Below the pieces are notes generated by a model. That model was not told where the DNA came from, did no database searches, and worked only from the letters and a program-made list of their open reading frames with translations. DNA of 64,000 nucleotides from Meridianimarinicoccus roseus (lineage in GTDB: Bacteria; Pseudomonadota; Alphaproteobacteria; Rhodobacterales; Rhodobacteraceae): NCBI RefSeq assembly GCF_003172915.1, contig NZ_QGKU01000047.1:62001-126000 (forward strand), written 5' to 3'. A program made the translations under genes and the position numbers. Positions 1 to 10,198 of the stretch are shown piece by piece. Positions within the stretch are counted from its first letter, which is position 1; each line of letters begins with the position of its first letter.

Positions 1-798
1 GCGGGCCATGCCGGCACGCTCGATCCGGAAGCGACCGGCGTTCTGGCCATCGCGCTGGGCGAGGCGACCAAGACGGTGCCCTACGTCACCGACGCGCTGA
101 AGGCCTACCGGTTCACCGTTCGGCTGGGGCAGGCGACCAACACCGACGATGCCGAGGGCGAGGTCATTGCGCAAAGCGACGCACGCCCCGACGACGCGGC
201 GATCGCGGCGGCGCTGCCCGCCTTCGTGGGCGACATTCGGCAGGTGCCGCCGCAATTTTCCGCGGTGAAGATCGATGGGCAGCGCGCCTACAAGCTGGCC
301 CGCGACGGCGAGGACCTGGAGCTCGCCGCGCGCGACCTGTTCGTCGAGAGCCTCGAGATGGTGGACCGCCCGGACGCCGACCATGTCACGCTCGAGATGA
401 TCTGCGGCAAGGGCGGCTACGTGCGGTCCATCGCGCGGGATCTGGGTGCGGCGCTGGGCTGTCACGGCCATGTGCGCGAATTGCGCCGGGTCTGGTCCGG
501 CCCTTTCGAGGCGGAAGACGGCGTAAGCCTTGCTCGGATCGAGGAACTGGCGGGCGACGTCGGCGCGCTCGATGCGCTGCTGGCGCCGTTGCAGGTGGGG
601 CTGGCGGATCTGCCGGAACTGCCCTGTTCTGCCGATGGCGCCACGCGGCTGCGAAACGGCAATCCCGGCCTCGTGCTGTCGTCCGAGGCGGAATACGGCG
701 ACGAGGCCTGGGCCTCGTACATGGGCCAGCCGGTCGCGGTGGGCATCTACAAGGCAGGCACGCTGCACCCCAGCCGGGTGTTCAACCTGCCGCAATGA
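1..798 (+). CDS. truB: tRNA pseudouridine(55) synthase TruB, 5' truncated by window edge
   Basis: Makes pseudouridine at U55 in the T-arm of tRNAs. The frame is open from base 1, so the start codon lies outside the window; 265 residues are visible. The fragment begins with [15 protein letters not shown], the TruB catalytic motif, with the nucleophilic Asp at visible residue 8. The later segment [12 protein letters not shown] is also family-typical, followed by a PUA-like C-terminal part. Its stop overlaps the next start (ATGA). It leads into rpsO-pnp, the classic truB-rpsO-pnp order, here with a DUF1643 gene inserted. Identity is secure; only the N-terminus is missing. Confidence 0.96.
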   Translation, partial: AGHAGTLDPEATGVLAIALGEATKTVPYVTDALKAYRFTVRLGQATNTDDAEGEVIAQSDARPDDAAIAAALPAFVGDIRQVPPQFSAVKIDGQRAYKLARDGEDLELAARDLFVESLEMVDRPDADHVTLEMICGKGGYVRSIARDLGAALGCHGHVRELRRVWSGPFEAEDGVSLARIEELAGDVGALDALLAPLQVGLADLPELPCSADGATRLRNGNPGLVLSSEAEYGDEAWASYMGQPVAVGIYKAGTLHPSRVFNLPQ

Positions 799-1379
799 CC
801 CCGCCCACCGTGCCCCCCGGCGCCGCCACGGTCGCTCCCACCGATGAGTCCACTTTTCCGGAGGCCACGGTGCGGCGCACGCATCTGAAGGGCGATGCCG
901 CCTCGGTCGCCGTCTATTCCCCCTGCGAGCGCTATCGCTACAGCCTCACACGGGTCTGGGACGAAGCCGGTCGGCGCGCGCTGTTCGTAATGCTGAACCC
1001 GTCCACCGCGACCGAAGTGCAGAACGACCCCACGGTGGAACGCTGCGAGCGGCGGGCGCGGACGCTGGGCTTCGGCGCGTTCCGGGTATGCAACATCTTC
1101 GCGTGGCGGGCGACCGACCCCAAGTTGATGCGCGCGCAGGCCGACCCGGTCGGGCCGCTGAACGACGCCGCGATCCGCGATGGCTGCGCCTGGGCCGACA
1201 CGGTGATCTGCGCCTGGGGCACGCATGGCGCGCATCTGGGGCGCGGACCCGAGGTCGCCGCGCTGATCCGCGCGGCGGGTGTCACGCCGTTCCACCTGGG
1301 GCTGAGCAAGGCCGGCCACCCGAAGCATCCGCTCTACATCGCCTATACCTGCGGCCCGGAGCCCTGGCCCGCCCCGTGA
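795..1379 (+). CDS. DUF1643 domain-containing protein
   Basis: A 194-residue cytoplasmic protein whose middle matches the DUF1643 family: [19 protein letters not shown], then a conserved Cys ([13 protein letters not shown]) and CAWGTHGAH. No biochemical role is established for the family. The ATG overlaps the truB stop by 4 bp (ATGA), so translation is probably coupled. The first 30 or so residues are low-complexity Pro/Ala/Thr and the true start could be further in. It sits between truB and rpsO but has no visible link to translation. Confidence 0.85.
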   Translation: MTPPTVPPGAATVAPTDESTFPEATVRRTHLKGDAASVAVYSPCERYRYSLTRVWDEAGRRALFVMLNPSTATEVQNDPTVERCERRARTLGFGAFRVCNIFAWRATDPKLMRAQADPVGPLNDAAIRDGCAWADTVICAWGTHGAHLGRGPEVAALIRAAGVTPFHLGLSKAGHPKHPLYIAYTCGPEPWPAP

Positions 1380-1397
1380 CACCGCCGCGCGCGCTGC

Positions 1398-1426
1398 AAT
1401 CGCCCCCTTTCCAAAAGGGCGATTTT
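1398..1426 (+). terminator. hairpin between the DUF1643 gene and rpsO
   Basis: AATCGCCC (1398-1405) pairs with GGGCGATT (1417-1424), and the inner CTTT/AAAG can extend the stem. Only four T residues follow (1423-1426), two of them inside the stem. It may be a weak terminator separating truB from rpsO, or a structured rpsO leader. Confidence 0.45.
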
Positions 1427-1527
1427 CCCCTATGTGCACCCATCCGGCCTTGGGCCGGGTATTCTCCAAGGGCCCTGCTGGACGACATCCCGGCTTGCGC
1501 CATCACATCCAACGCAAGGAGACCCCG

Positions 1528-1797
1528 ATGTCGATCACGGTTGAAGAAAAGCAGCGTCTGCTGAAGGAATTCGCGACGAAGGAAGGCGACACCGGCTCCC
1601 CCGAGGTGCAGGTGGCCATTCTGACCTCGCGCATCTCGACACTGACAGAGCATTTCAAGACGCACAAGAAGGACAACCACTCGCGCCGCGGCCTGCTCAA
1701 GCTGGTCGCACAACGGCGCAAGCTGCTGGACTACCTGAACGCGAAGGACGCGGGCCGGTACCAGGACCTGATCAAGCGTCTCGGCATCCGCCGCTGA
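1528..1797 (+). CDS. rpsO: 30S ribosomal protein S15
   Basis: Primary 16S rRNA-binding protein of the 30S platform. At 89 residues it is the normal family length. Family segments are present: [11 protein letters not shown] near residue 22, [12 protein letters not shown] near 45 and the C-terminal LIKRLGIRR. The ATG at 1528 is preceded by AAGGAGA, and only this start gives the conserved N-terminus MSITVEEKQ; an upstream extension of the frame has no S15 homology. It is followed by a strong terminator and then by pnp, as in many proteobacteria. Confidence 0.98.
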   Translation: MSITVEEKQRLLKEFATKEGDTGSPEVQVAILTSRISTLTEHFKTHKKDNHSRRGLLKLVAQRRKLLDYLNAKDAGRYQDLIKRLGIRR

Positions 1798-1806
1798 CAC
1801 AGGTGG

Positions 1807-1836
1807 ACGCGCCCCGACGGGCGCGTTTTCCTTTTC
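1807..1836 (+). terminator. rho-independent terminator of rpsO
   Basis: Perfect 8-bp stem ACGCGCCC/GGGCGCGT (1807-1814 with 1819-1826), loop CGAC, followed by the T-rich TTTCCTTTTCC. It lies 10 nt after the rpsO stop. Confidence 0.85.
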
Positions 1837-1912
1837 CGGGGGCGCCAGGCGCCGATCGCCGCGCCCGCGGAGACGCCGAAGACAACGCACAAAACGTGCA
1901 GAAGACGAAGAC

Positions 1913-1938
1913 GGTGCACGAGACGTGCACAAGGCACC
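1913..1938 (+). promoter_or_regulatory. inverted repeats in the pnp leader
   Basis: Within the 206-bp rpsO-pnp gap, GTGCAC (1914-1919) and GTGCAC (1925-1930) form a stem with loop GAGAC. An alternative pairing is GGTGC (1913-1917) with GCACC (1934-1938). In enterobacteria the pnp leader folds into an RNase III-cleaved stem used for autoregulation. That this one does the same is inference. Confidence 0.35.
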
Positions 1939-2042
1939 CCGCCGGGCCTCACGGGGGACGCAGATGACGACCGGGGCCACGGGCCGGACGCCCGTACGCA
2001 ACCAGACCGGGGGAGGGTCCCTCGGTCAGCATAGGAACGCAC

Positions 2043-4175
<2,133 letters not shown>

Positions 4176-4200
4176 TCGGCTTGCGCGCAGCAGGACAGAA

Positions 4201-4230
4201 GGCCCCGGGTCGGACCCGGGGCCTTTTTTT
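4201..4230 (+). terminator. rho-independent terminator of pnp
   Basis: Perfect 10-bp stem GGCCCCGGGT/ACCCGGGGCC (4201-4210 with 4214-4223), loop CGG, then seven T residues (4224-4230). Confidence 0.95.
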
Positions 4231-4408
4231 GTCTGGCCTTCGCAGCGGCGCAGTCGCGGTCCGCGACCGGTTATCGCGCACGCCGCAACGTCATCCGGCA
4301 GGACCAGCCAGCGCGCTTGACCGGACCCGCGGTGTCGGCATTAACCTTTCAGCGCGCGCGGCCGCGGTCGCAGACCGGCCCGGCAGACGCGCAACAAAGG
4401 GAGAGACC

Positions 4409-5407
4409 ATGACCCACGCTTTTCTGGCCGCCGGCCTTCTGGCCGGGGCGCTCGCCGCTGGTCCCGTTCACGCGGCGCCCCATGTAGACCCGTTCACCAG
4501 CTTCTGGGCCCTCGGAGACAGCCTGACCGACAACGGCAACGTGTTCGCAGTTGCCCCCGGCGCAATCCCCAGCCCGCCCTATTTCAATGGCCGCGTGTCC
4601 AGTGGACCGACCTATGCCGAATACATCGCCGCTGATTTTGCGGCCCAAGGCAAACCGACGGGCAACCTCGCCTTTGCCGGAGCGCTTGCGGCGACGGATG
4701 GCGACCTGATCCCGGACCTCGCCGCGCAGGCCTTCGCGCCGTTCCCGATTTACGCAGACGGGCAGGCCGGGTTGACAAGCCGCGCCGGGCAGTTCGGCCT
4801 GCGCCCGCTGGTGTCGCTCTTCTTCGGTTCCAATGACATCCTCGGTACACTTGCCTTGGGCGGCGACCCTGTCGCGGCCGCAGCCAATGCCGCCCAGCAG
4901 GTGCTGGACGCGATGGGCGGACTTGCGCTTGCCGGGGTGCGCGACTTCGTCGTGCTCACCTTGCCCGATTTCGCCCAGACACCCCGCCTGAACGGGCAGC
5001 CAGCCCCGGTCCGGGCACTTGCCACCGCCGCCTCGCTGCAATTCAACGCCGCGCTGGCGGGCGGGATCCCGGGCCTGCAACCCGGCATCAGCGTCACACA
5101 GGTCAACGTGTTCTCGGCACTGGGCGACGTGATCGCCGATCCGGGCGCCTACGGGCTGAGCAACACCACCGACAGTTGCCTGTCCTTCGGCGTGGACGGG
5201 CTTGGAAATCCGACCATCACCGGGGTCTGTGCCGACCCGGCGTCGTATGTCTTCTTCGACGAGATACACCCGACCGGGCCGGTTCATGCCGCGCTGGCCG
5301 ACGCCGCCCGCGCGGCGCTGACGCCGGTGCCCCTGCCTGCCGCAGGATGGGCGCTGCTGGCGGGGCTGGCAGGGCTGGCCGCGACCGCACGGCGCCGCGC
5401 GGCGTAA
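4409..5407 (+). CDS. exported SGNH/GDSL-family esterase with VPLPA-CTERM tail
   Basis: Predicted secreted 332-residue hydrolase. A signal peptide (residues 1 to about 22, ending PVHAA) precedes SGNH block I, GDSLTDNGN, with nucleophile Ser38. Block III is GSND (residues 140-143) and block V is DEIH (Asp284, His287), so the catalytic set is complete. Residues from about 306 read VPLPAAGWALLAGLAGLAA and end in Arg-rich ARRRAA. This is the three-part VPLPA-CTERM signal processed by exosortase XrtD in Rhodobacterales. The start is the ATG after GGGAGAG; an upstream in-frame extension lacks homology. The lipid or ester substrate is unknown. Confidence 0.9.
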   Translation: MTHAFLAAGLLAGALAAGPVHAAPHVDPFTSFWALGDSLTDNGNVFAVAPGAIPSPPYFNGRVSSGPTYAEYIAADFAAQGKPTGNLAFAGALAATDGDLIPDLAAQAFAPFPIYADGQAGLTSRAGQFGLRPLVSLFFGSNDILGTLALGGDPVAAAANAAQQVLDAMGGLALAGVRDFVVLTLPDFAQTPRLNGQPAPVRALATAASLQFNAALAGGIPGLQPGISVTQVNVFSALGDVIADPGAYGLSNTTDSCLSFGVDGLGNPTITGVCADPASYVFFDEIHPTGPVHAALADAARAALTPVPLPAAGWALLAGLAGLAATARRRAA

Positions 5408-5474
5408 GCTGCGCGCTCCGCCCAGTTCAGGCCTCGTGCGCCCCTGCGCGGTTCAGGCCTCGCGCATCACAGAC

Positions 5475-5499
5475 CCCGGCCGCTCACCCGGCCGGGATT
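5475..5499 (+). terminator. hairpin in the gap between converging genes
   Basis: An 8-bp stem CCCGGCCG/CGGCCGGG (5475-5482 with 5489-5496) with loop CTCACC, followed by ATTT. It lies between the converging esterase and aldehyde dehydrogenase genes. The T-tract is weak, so termination is only probable. Confidence 0.5.
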
Positions 5500-5535
5500 T
5501 CCCTTCCCCGGGCGCGATGAAGATCGCGGGGGCAG

Positions 5536-6972
5536 TCAGCCCGCAGGCCACCCGCTGATCGCCTTTACTTCCAGGAATTCCTCCAGACCGAAGGCGCCGC
5601 CCTCGCGGCCGTGGCCGGATTGCTTCATGCCGCCGAACGGGAAGCCCGGCCCGAAGCCCTTCGCATTCATCTCCACCATGCCGGACCGCAGCGCACGGCC
5701 CACACGGCGCAGGCGCGCCGGATCCTCGGTCTGCACATAGTTGGTCAGCCCATAGGGCGTGTCGTTGGCGATGCGGATCGCGTCGTCCTCGTCGTCGTAG
5801 GCGATGATCGAGAGCACCGGCCCGAAGATCTCCTCCCGGGCGATGGTCATGTCGTTCGTCACATCGGCGAACACGGTCGGGCGGGCGAACCAGCCACGGT
5901 TCAGCCCCTCGGGCCGCCCCGGACCGCCCGCCACCAGCCGCGCGCCCTCGGCGATGCCGGTCTCGATCAGGCCCTGCACCTTGTCCCATTGCGCCGCGCT
6001 GACCAGCGGCCCGATATGCCGCCCGGGCTCGGAAGCCGGGCCGACCGACGTCGTCTCCGCCGCCTGCACGGCGATCTCAACAGCACTGTCATACCGCGCG
6101 CGGCTGACCAGCATCCGCGTCGGTGCGTTGCAGGACTGGCCGGTATTGTTGAAACAGCGCCGCGCGCCCATCTGGATCGCCCGGTCCGGCGCGTCGTCGA
6201 AGATGATGTTGGCGCCCTTGCCGCCCAGTTCCAGCGCCACGCGCTTGAGCGTCTCCGCCGCCGCCCGGCTGATCGCGCGCCCCGCGCGGGACGATCCGGT
6301 GAAGGACACCATGTCGATGCCCGGATGCGCGGACAACTGGGTGCCGACCCCGGCCCCGTCTCCGTTGAGCATGTTGAACACGCCCGGCGGCGTGCCCGCC
6401 TCGTCCATGATCTCGGCGAAGACGAGGGCGGACAGCGGCGCGACCTCGGACGGTTTCAGCACCATCGTGCAGCCCGCCGCCAGCGCCGGCAGCACCTTCA
6501 GCGTGATCTGGTTCATCGGCCAGTTCCACGGCGTGATCAGCGCGCACACGCCCACCGGCTCGCGGCGGATCAGCGTGCCGGGCGTGCCGCCCAGCGGGGC
6601 CTCGAACACGCAGGCTTCCAAAGCGGCGGCGGCATCGCGGATATGCGCCGCCCCTGCGCCCACCTGCGGGCCGCGCGCCCAATCGATCGGCGCGCCCATC
6701 TCGGTGCTGATCGCCCGCGCCATGTCGTCCGACCGCGCTTCATAGGCGGCTGCGATGCGACCGAAAAGGGCCAGCCGATCGGCCACCGGCCTTTGCGACC
6801 AGTCCAGGAAGGCGGCCTGCGCGGCAGCCACGGCGGCATCGGTGTCGGCCTGCCCGCCAAGACTGATCGTCGTCACGACCTCTTCGGTGGACGGATCGTG
6901 GACCGGGCAGTCGCGCCCGTCGCGGGGGGCGACCCACGCCCCGCCGATATAGAAGTTCCGGTGCTGCGTCAT
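5536..6972 (-). CDS. NAD(P)-dependent aldehyde dehydrogenase
   Basis: Oxidises an aldehyde to its acid with NAD(P)+. The 478-residue length is normal for the ALDH superfamily. Visible motifs are PWNWPM (Asn150, oxyanion hole), FTGSSRAGRAI (coenzyme loop), LELGGKGANII (general base Glu248) and NTGQSCNAPTRM (nucleophile Cys281). The start is the ATG at 6972, preceded by AGGGAGA; an in-frame extension to 7044 lacks homology. The aldehyde substrate cannot be read from the sequence. It converges on the esterase gene and is divergent from the peroxiredoxin, with no partner gene suggesting a pathway. Confidence 0.93.
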   Translation of the reverse strand: MTQHRNFYIGGAWVAPRDGRDCPVHDPSTEEVVTTISLGGQADTDAAVAAAQAAFLDWSQRPVADRLALFGRIAAAYEARSDDMARAISTEMGAPIDWARGPQVGAGAAHIRDAAAALEACVFEAPLGGTPGTLIRREPVGVCALITPWNWPMNQITLKVLPALAAGCTMVLKPSEVAPLSALVFAEIMDEAGTPPGVFNMLNGDGAGVGTQLSAHPGIDMVSFTGSSRAGRAISRAAAETLKRVALELGGKGANIIFDDAPDRAIQMGARRCFNNTGQSCNAPTRMLVSRARYDSAVEIAVQAAETTSVGPASEPGRHIGPLVSAAQWDKVQGLIETGIAEGARLVAGGPGRPEGLNRGWFARPTVFADVTNDMTIAREEIFGPVLSIIAYDDEDDAIRIANDTPYGLTNYVQTEDPARLRRVGRALRSGMVEMNAKGFGPGFPFGGMKQSGHGREGGAFGLEEFLEVKAISGWPAG

Positions 6973-7060
6973 GCGATCTCCCTTCGTTCGCGAACATCGT
7001 TTCACCCCGGCGGGGCCTGCGCAAGACACGGTTCTTTCCCGCACCGAAAGGGGCTGACTT

Positions 7061-7090
7061 TTGGATGCGGCGGGTCCAGATAGCTATCAG
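7061..7090 (+). promoter_or_regulatory. candidate peroxiredoxin promoter with palindrome
   Basis: TTGGAT (7061-7066), 18-nt spacer, TATCAG (7085-7090). A perfect 10-bp palindrome GATAGCTATC (7079-7088) overlaps the -10 element. Its halves resemble ATAG/CTAT elements of OxyR sites but without the OxyR spacing. The start codon is 25 nt further on, after GGAGG. Confidence 0.4.
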
Positions 7091-7114
7091 ACGCATTTCT
7101 GAACGGAGGCTTCA

Positions 7115-7768
7115 ATGGCCCTGCGAATCAACGACACCGTCCCCGACTTCACCGCCCGCACCAGCCAGGGCGACATCAGCTTCCACGACTGGATCGGCGA
7201 CAGCTGGGCGATCCTGTTCAGCCACCCCAAGGACTTCACCCCGGTCTGCACCACTGAATTCGGCGCCGTCGCGCAACTGTCTGAGGAATGGAAGAAACGC
7301 GGCACCAAGGTGATCGGTGTGTCCGTCGATGGCGTGGACGAGCACATGAAATGGATCGGCGACATCGAAAGCTATGCCGGGGCCGACGTGGACTTCCCGA
7401 TCATTGCCGATGACGGGCTGAAGATTTCAAAGGCGTTCGACATGCTGCCCGCCGAAGCCTACCTGCCCGACGGGCGCACCCCCGCAGACAGCGCCACGGT
7501 GCGCGCGGTGTTCATCATCGGGCCGGACAAGCAGTTGAAGCTGTCGATGACCTACCCGATGACCGTAGGCCGCAACTTCGCCGAGGTGCTTCGTGCGCTG
7601 GATGCTCTGCAGGCGTCGGCGAAGCTGGGCGTGGCGATGCCGGCGAACTGGGAAATGGGGCAGGACGTGATCGTGCCGACCAGCGTCAGCACCGAGGCAG
7701 CACGCGAGAAATACGGCGCGGTGGAGGAAATCTTCCCCTACCTGCGCAAGACCGCCTATCCCGGCTGA
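7115..7768 (+). CDS. peroxiredoxin, 1-Cys Prx6 type
   Basis: Thiol peroxidase reducing hydrogen peroxide and organic hydroperoxides. The 217-residue length fits Prx6. The active site HPKDFTPVCTTE places the peroxidatic cysteine at residue 45. It is the only cysteine in the protein, so this is a 1-Cys enzyme that needs an external reductant. The Prx6-type C-terminal region (YPMTVGRNFAEVLRALDALQ) is present. The start has a clear GGAGG. It is monocistronic, with a palindrome over the promoter upstream and a bidirectional terminator downstream. Confidence 0.95.
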   Translation: MALRINDTVPDFTARTSQGDISFHDWIGDSWAILFSHPKDFTPVCTTEFGAVAQLSEEWKKRGTKVIGVSVDGVDEHMKWIGDIESYAGADVDFPIIADDGLKISKAFDMLPAEAYLPDGRTPADSATVRAVFIIGPDKQLKLSMTYPMTVGRNFAEVLRALDALQASAKLGVAMPANWEMGQDVIVPTSVSTEAAREKYGAVEEIFPYLRKTAYPG

Positions 7769-7801
7769 TATCGGAACACGGGGATCCCCGGAACGAAAAA
7801 C

Positions 7802-7831
7802 GCCGCCGACTGCGATGCAGCGGCGGCCTTT
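7802..7831. terminator. bidirectional terminator between the peroxiredoxin and DUF1127 genes
   Basis: GCCGCCG (7802-7808) pairs with CGGCGGC (7821-7827), with an inner CTGC/GCAG. It is flanked by AAAAA on the left, which gives a U-run on the minus strand, and by CTTTCCC on the right. It therefore best terminates the minus-strand DUF1127 transcript and more weakly the peroxiredoxin. Confidence 0.7.
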
Positions 7832-7853
7832 CCCATGCTGAAGCGTGCGGTCG

Positions 7854-8084
7854 TCAGATGGCGCGGCCGCGCAGCACATGGGTGGCGATGGACTCGCGGC
7901 TCAGCCCGATGCGGGCAAGGTCTTCGTCGCTCAGCGCGCACAGGCGACACATTTCCTTATAGCGCGGGTCCGCTTCGGCCAGGCGGACCATCGCGCGATA
8001 GAGTGCGATGAAAGGCGCAGCCAGAAGCGCGCCAAGGCTGCGGATCGGAGTGGCGATATGGGTCGGGGCGGCAATATAGGCCAT
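7854..8084 (-). CDS. DUF1127 domain-containing small protein
   Basis: A 76-residue protein with a C-terminal DUF1127 helix-turn segment (LSDEDLARIGLSRESI). Family members are small, Arg-rich proteins; some alphaproteobacterial ones act in RNA turnover and stress or phosphate adaptation. The N-terminal half has a mildly hydrophobic stretch (LGALLAAPFIALYRAMV). Start chosen at ATG 8084 (preceded by AGGAC) rather than 8126, which has no ribosome-binding site. It has its own terminator. Specific function unknown. Confidence 0.8.
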   Translation of the reverse strand: MAYIAAPTHIATPIRSLGALLAAPFIALYRAMVRLAEADPRYKEMCRLCALSDEDLARIGLSRESIATHVLRGRAI

Positions 8085-8221
8085 GGAACGGGTGTCCTGC
8101 GGGTCTGCTTCAAGGAAGCCTGTCATCTAGACAGCCCGCAAAAGCCCCGCCACCGCCATCCGGGCAACCCCGCCCTGCGTCTGCTGCATTGCAGCGACAC
8201 CGCCATCGGCCCGCCAAACCG

Positions 8222-9004
8222 TCAGGCGCTTCGGTATCGCATGGCCCAGCACATGCCGAGGCCGCCCAGCAACAGCGCCAAGCCGCCCGGCAGCGGCACC
8301 GGGGCCGGCGGGAGCGGCAGCATCCCGGTGGTAGGCACCGCGATGCCGCCTACGGTCGTCGACAACAAAGACGCCGCGCCATCGCCGGGCACCGAATGCT
8401 CGAAGCTCAGAAACCGCCCGGTGGTGAAATTTTGCGCCGTCGTCTCGACCGCGAAAAAGGTGGTGCCGTCCGGTTCCGTCAGAAAGCTGAAGAACTGCAA
8501 GAGGCCCGCCGCCGTGTCCACGAAATCGACCGAGGTCAGCATGTCCTGCCCCTCCGACTGGCTGCGATCCAGCACGAAGGCGCCCAACGGGAAGAAGCCC
8601 GTGAAACCGCTCCAGCTGATCAGTTCTATGAAGTTTTCGCTGCTGCCCTTGGGGCCGGGAACCGGATCGGTGAACACGAGGTCGCGGAACCGGAAACTGA
8701 ACACGAGGTTGCCGGTGTTGTCCGACCGCACAACGCGGCTCTGGACATTGCCCTCGATCCGCCCGCCCTGAGCCGGGATACCCAGAACCGGGTTTGCCGG
8801 GATGAACTGGTCGGTGACGAAGGCGGTCAGTTGGTCATAGATAACGACCCCGCCAAGGTCGGTCGTCGAGACATCCGTGACAACAGTGGGGGTGGCGAAC
8901 CCGTCGCCCGGTGCGATCTGCACAGCGCCTGCGGGAGGCGCGGGTGCAAACGTCGCCGCCATGGCGGCAAGACAGGAAAAAACCGATGCTGAAATGGCTT
9001 TCAT
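8222..9004 (-). CDS. exported protein with VPLPA/PEP-CTERM-like sorting tail
   Basis: A 260-residue protein with an N-terminal signal peptide (MKAISASVFSCLAAMAATF..., cleavage near AGA-VQ). The body is Thr/Val/Phe-rich and probably beta, with no known catalytic motif. The tail reads VPLPGGLALLLGGLGMCWAM followed by RYRSA: a sorting motif, a membrane helix and a short basic end. The motif has Gly in place of the final Ala of VPLPA. It is probably an exosortase substrate anchored at or released from the cell surface. The ATG at 9004 is the first start that gives a signal peptide. Function of the mature domain unknown. Confidence 0.82.
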   Translation of the reverse strand: MKAISASVFSCLAAMAATFAPAPPAGAVQIAPGDGFATPTVVTDVSTTDLGGVVIYDQLTAFVTDQFIPANPVLGIPAQGGRIEGNVQSRVVRSDNTGNLVFSFRFRDLVFTDPVPGPKGSSENFIELISWSGFTGFFPLGAFVLDRSQSEGQDMLTSVDFVDTAAGLLQFFSFLTEPDGTTFFAVETTAQNFTTGRFLSFEHSVPGDGAASLLSTTVGGIAVPTTGMLPLPPAPVPLPGGLALLLGGLGMCWAMRYRSA

Positions 9005-9089
9005 GGCTGGGCTCCGGTGCTGCCGTTCCGATGCGTTAACCATAGTTACGCAGGGGCAACTGCGCAACTGGCCACTGCCCGTTCACGCG

Positions 9090-9749
9090 TCAGAACGGCA
9101 CGGGCACCCGGAATGCCATGCCCCGCCCTCCATCTGGGTGGCGCAGGCGCAGCTCCTCTGCATGGAGCATAAGGCGCGGAAATTCCCGCGCCGGGCCTTC
9201 CGCATAAAAAGGATCACCGAGGATGGGATGCCCCAACGCCAGCATGTGCACCCGAAGCTGGTGACTGCGCCCGGTCTTCGGCATCAACCGCACCCGCGTC
9301 GTGCCGTCTTCCACCCTCTGCACCCGCCAGTCCGTCACCGCAGCGCGGCCGTTCTCGGGATCGACCATCTGGCGCGGACGATTCGGCCAGTCCACGCAGA
9401 GCGGCAGGTCGACCGTGCCGCGCCGCTCCGTCATCTCGCCCCAGACGCGGGCGGCATAGGTCTTCTTCGTCTGCCGCTTCTCGAACTGCAGCCCGAGGTG
9501 GCGCTGCGCCGCCGGGGTCAGCGCGAAGATCATCACGCCCGACGTGTCCCGATCCAGCCTGTGCACCAGCAGCGCGGTAGGAAAGGCCGCCTGCACGCGA
9601 GCGATCAGGCAATCGGCAAGATGCGCGCCCTTGCCCGGCACCGACAAAAGGCCCGGCGGCTTGTTTACCGCCAGCAGCGCATGATCCTCGTGAATCACCT
9701 CCAGCGGCGTGTCTGGCGGATCGTAGACCGCGTTCTCCATCCTGCTCAT
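9090..9749 (-). CDS. rluA: RluA-type pseudouridine synthase (23S rRNA 746 / tRNA 32)
   Basis: Converts uridine to pseudouridine in 23S rRNA and tRNA. At 219 residues it equals the length of E. coli RluA, and the whole sequence resembles it. HRLDRDTSG carries catalytic Asp66, followed by KKTYAARVWG, DWPNRPRQ and GRSHQLRVHMLALGHPILGD. It lacks the S4 domain of RluC and RluD. The start overlaps the upstream msrC stop by 4 bp, making it the last gene of a three-gene minus-strand operon. Confidence 0.93.
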   Translation of the reverse strand: MSRMENAVYDPPDTPLEVIHEDHALLAVNKPPGLLSVPGKGAHLADCLIARVQAAFPTALLVHRLDRDTSGVMIFALTPAAQRHLGLQFEKRQTKKTYAARVWGEMTERRGTVDLPLCVDWPNRPRQMVDPENGRAAVTDWRVQRVEDGTTRVRLMPKTGRSHQLRVHMLALGHPILGDPFYAEGPAREFPRLMLHAEELRLRHPDGGRGMAFRVPVPF

Positions 9750-10198
9750 GGCCCGAAGGTGGCGCGCAGGATCGAGGCCAGCGCATCCGCGTCGGCCTGG
9801 TCGAACGCGTCCGGCCGGTCGCTGTCGATGTCCAGCACGCCCAGCAGCGTGCCACCGCGCCAGACCGGCAGCACGATTTCGGACCGGGTGGAGGACGCGC
9901 AGGCGATATGGCCGGGAAAGGCGTCCACGTCTGGCACGATCTGCACCTGCCCGCTGCGCGCCGCCGCCCCGCAGACCCCGCGCGAGAACGGAATCACGAG
10001 ACAGCCGTGCCCGCCCTGGTAGGGGCCGATCTTCAGCACCTCGCCGCCGACATTTCGGTAAAAACCTGTCCAGTCAAAGCGGTCATCGCTGTGATGAATC
10101 TCGCAAGCCAGCGTCGCCATGAGTGCGACAATGTCGTCTTCGCCCTCGGTCAGCGCGGCGCAGCGGGCGGCGAGTGCCGGGTAATCGGTCCGGCTCAT
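9746..10198 (-). CDS. msrC: free methionine-(R)-sulfoxide reductase (GAF-domain fRMsr)
   Basis: A single GAF domain of 150 residues that reduces free Met-R-sulfoxide. The three fRMsr cysteines are present: Cys66 (GGHGCLVIP), Cys76 (GRGVCG-like, SRGVCGAAA) and Cys100 (GHIACASSTRSEIVLP, the catalytic region). IGPYQG and GVLDIDSD are also family motifs. It overlaps the thiolase stop and the rluA start by 4 bp each, so all three are translationally coupled, although their functions are unrelated. The reductase would rely on thioredoxin; trxB lies elsewhere in the window. Confidence 0.92.
   Translation of the reverse strand: MSRTDYPALAARCAALTEGEDDIVALMATLACEIHHSDDRFDWTGFYRNVGGEVLKIGPYQGGHGCLVIPFSRGVCGAAARSGQVQIVPDVDAFPGHIACASSTRSEIVLPVWRGGTLLGVLDIDSDRPDAFDQADADALASILRATFGP

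Noticed and set aside
5425..5462. Direct repeat GTTCAGGCCTCG at 5425 and 5451
   Set aside because: Only two 12-bp copies in a convergent GC-rich spacer; no further copies or function seen.
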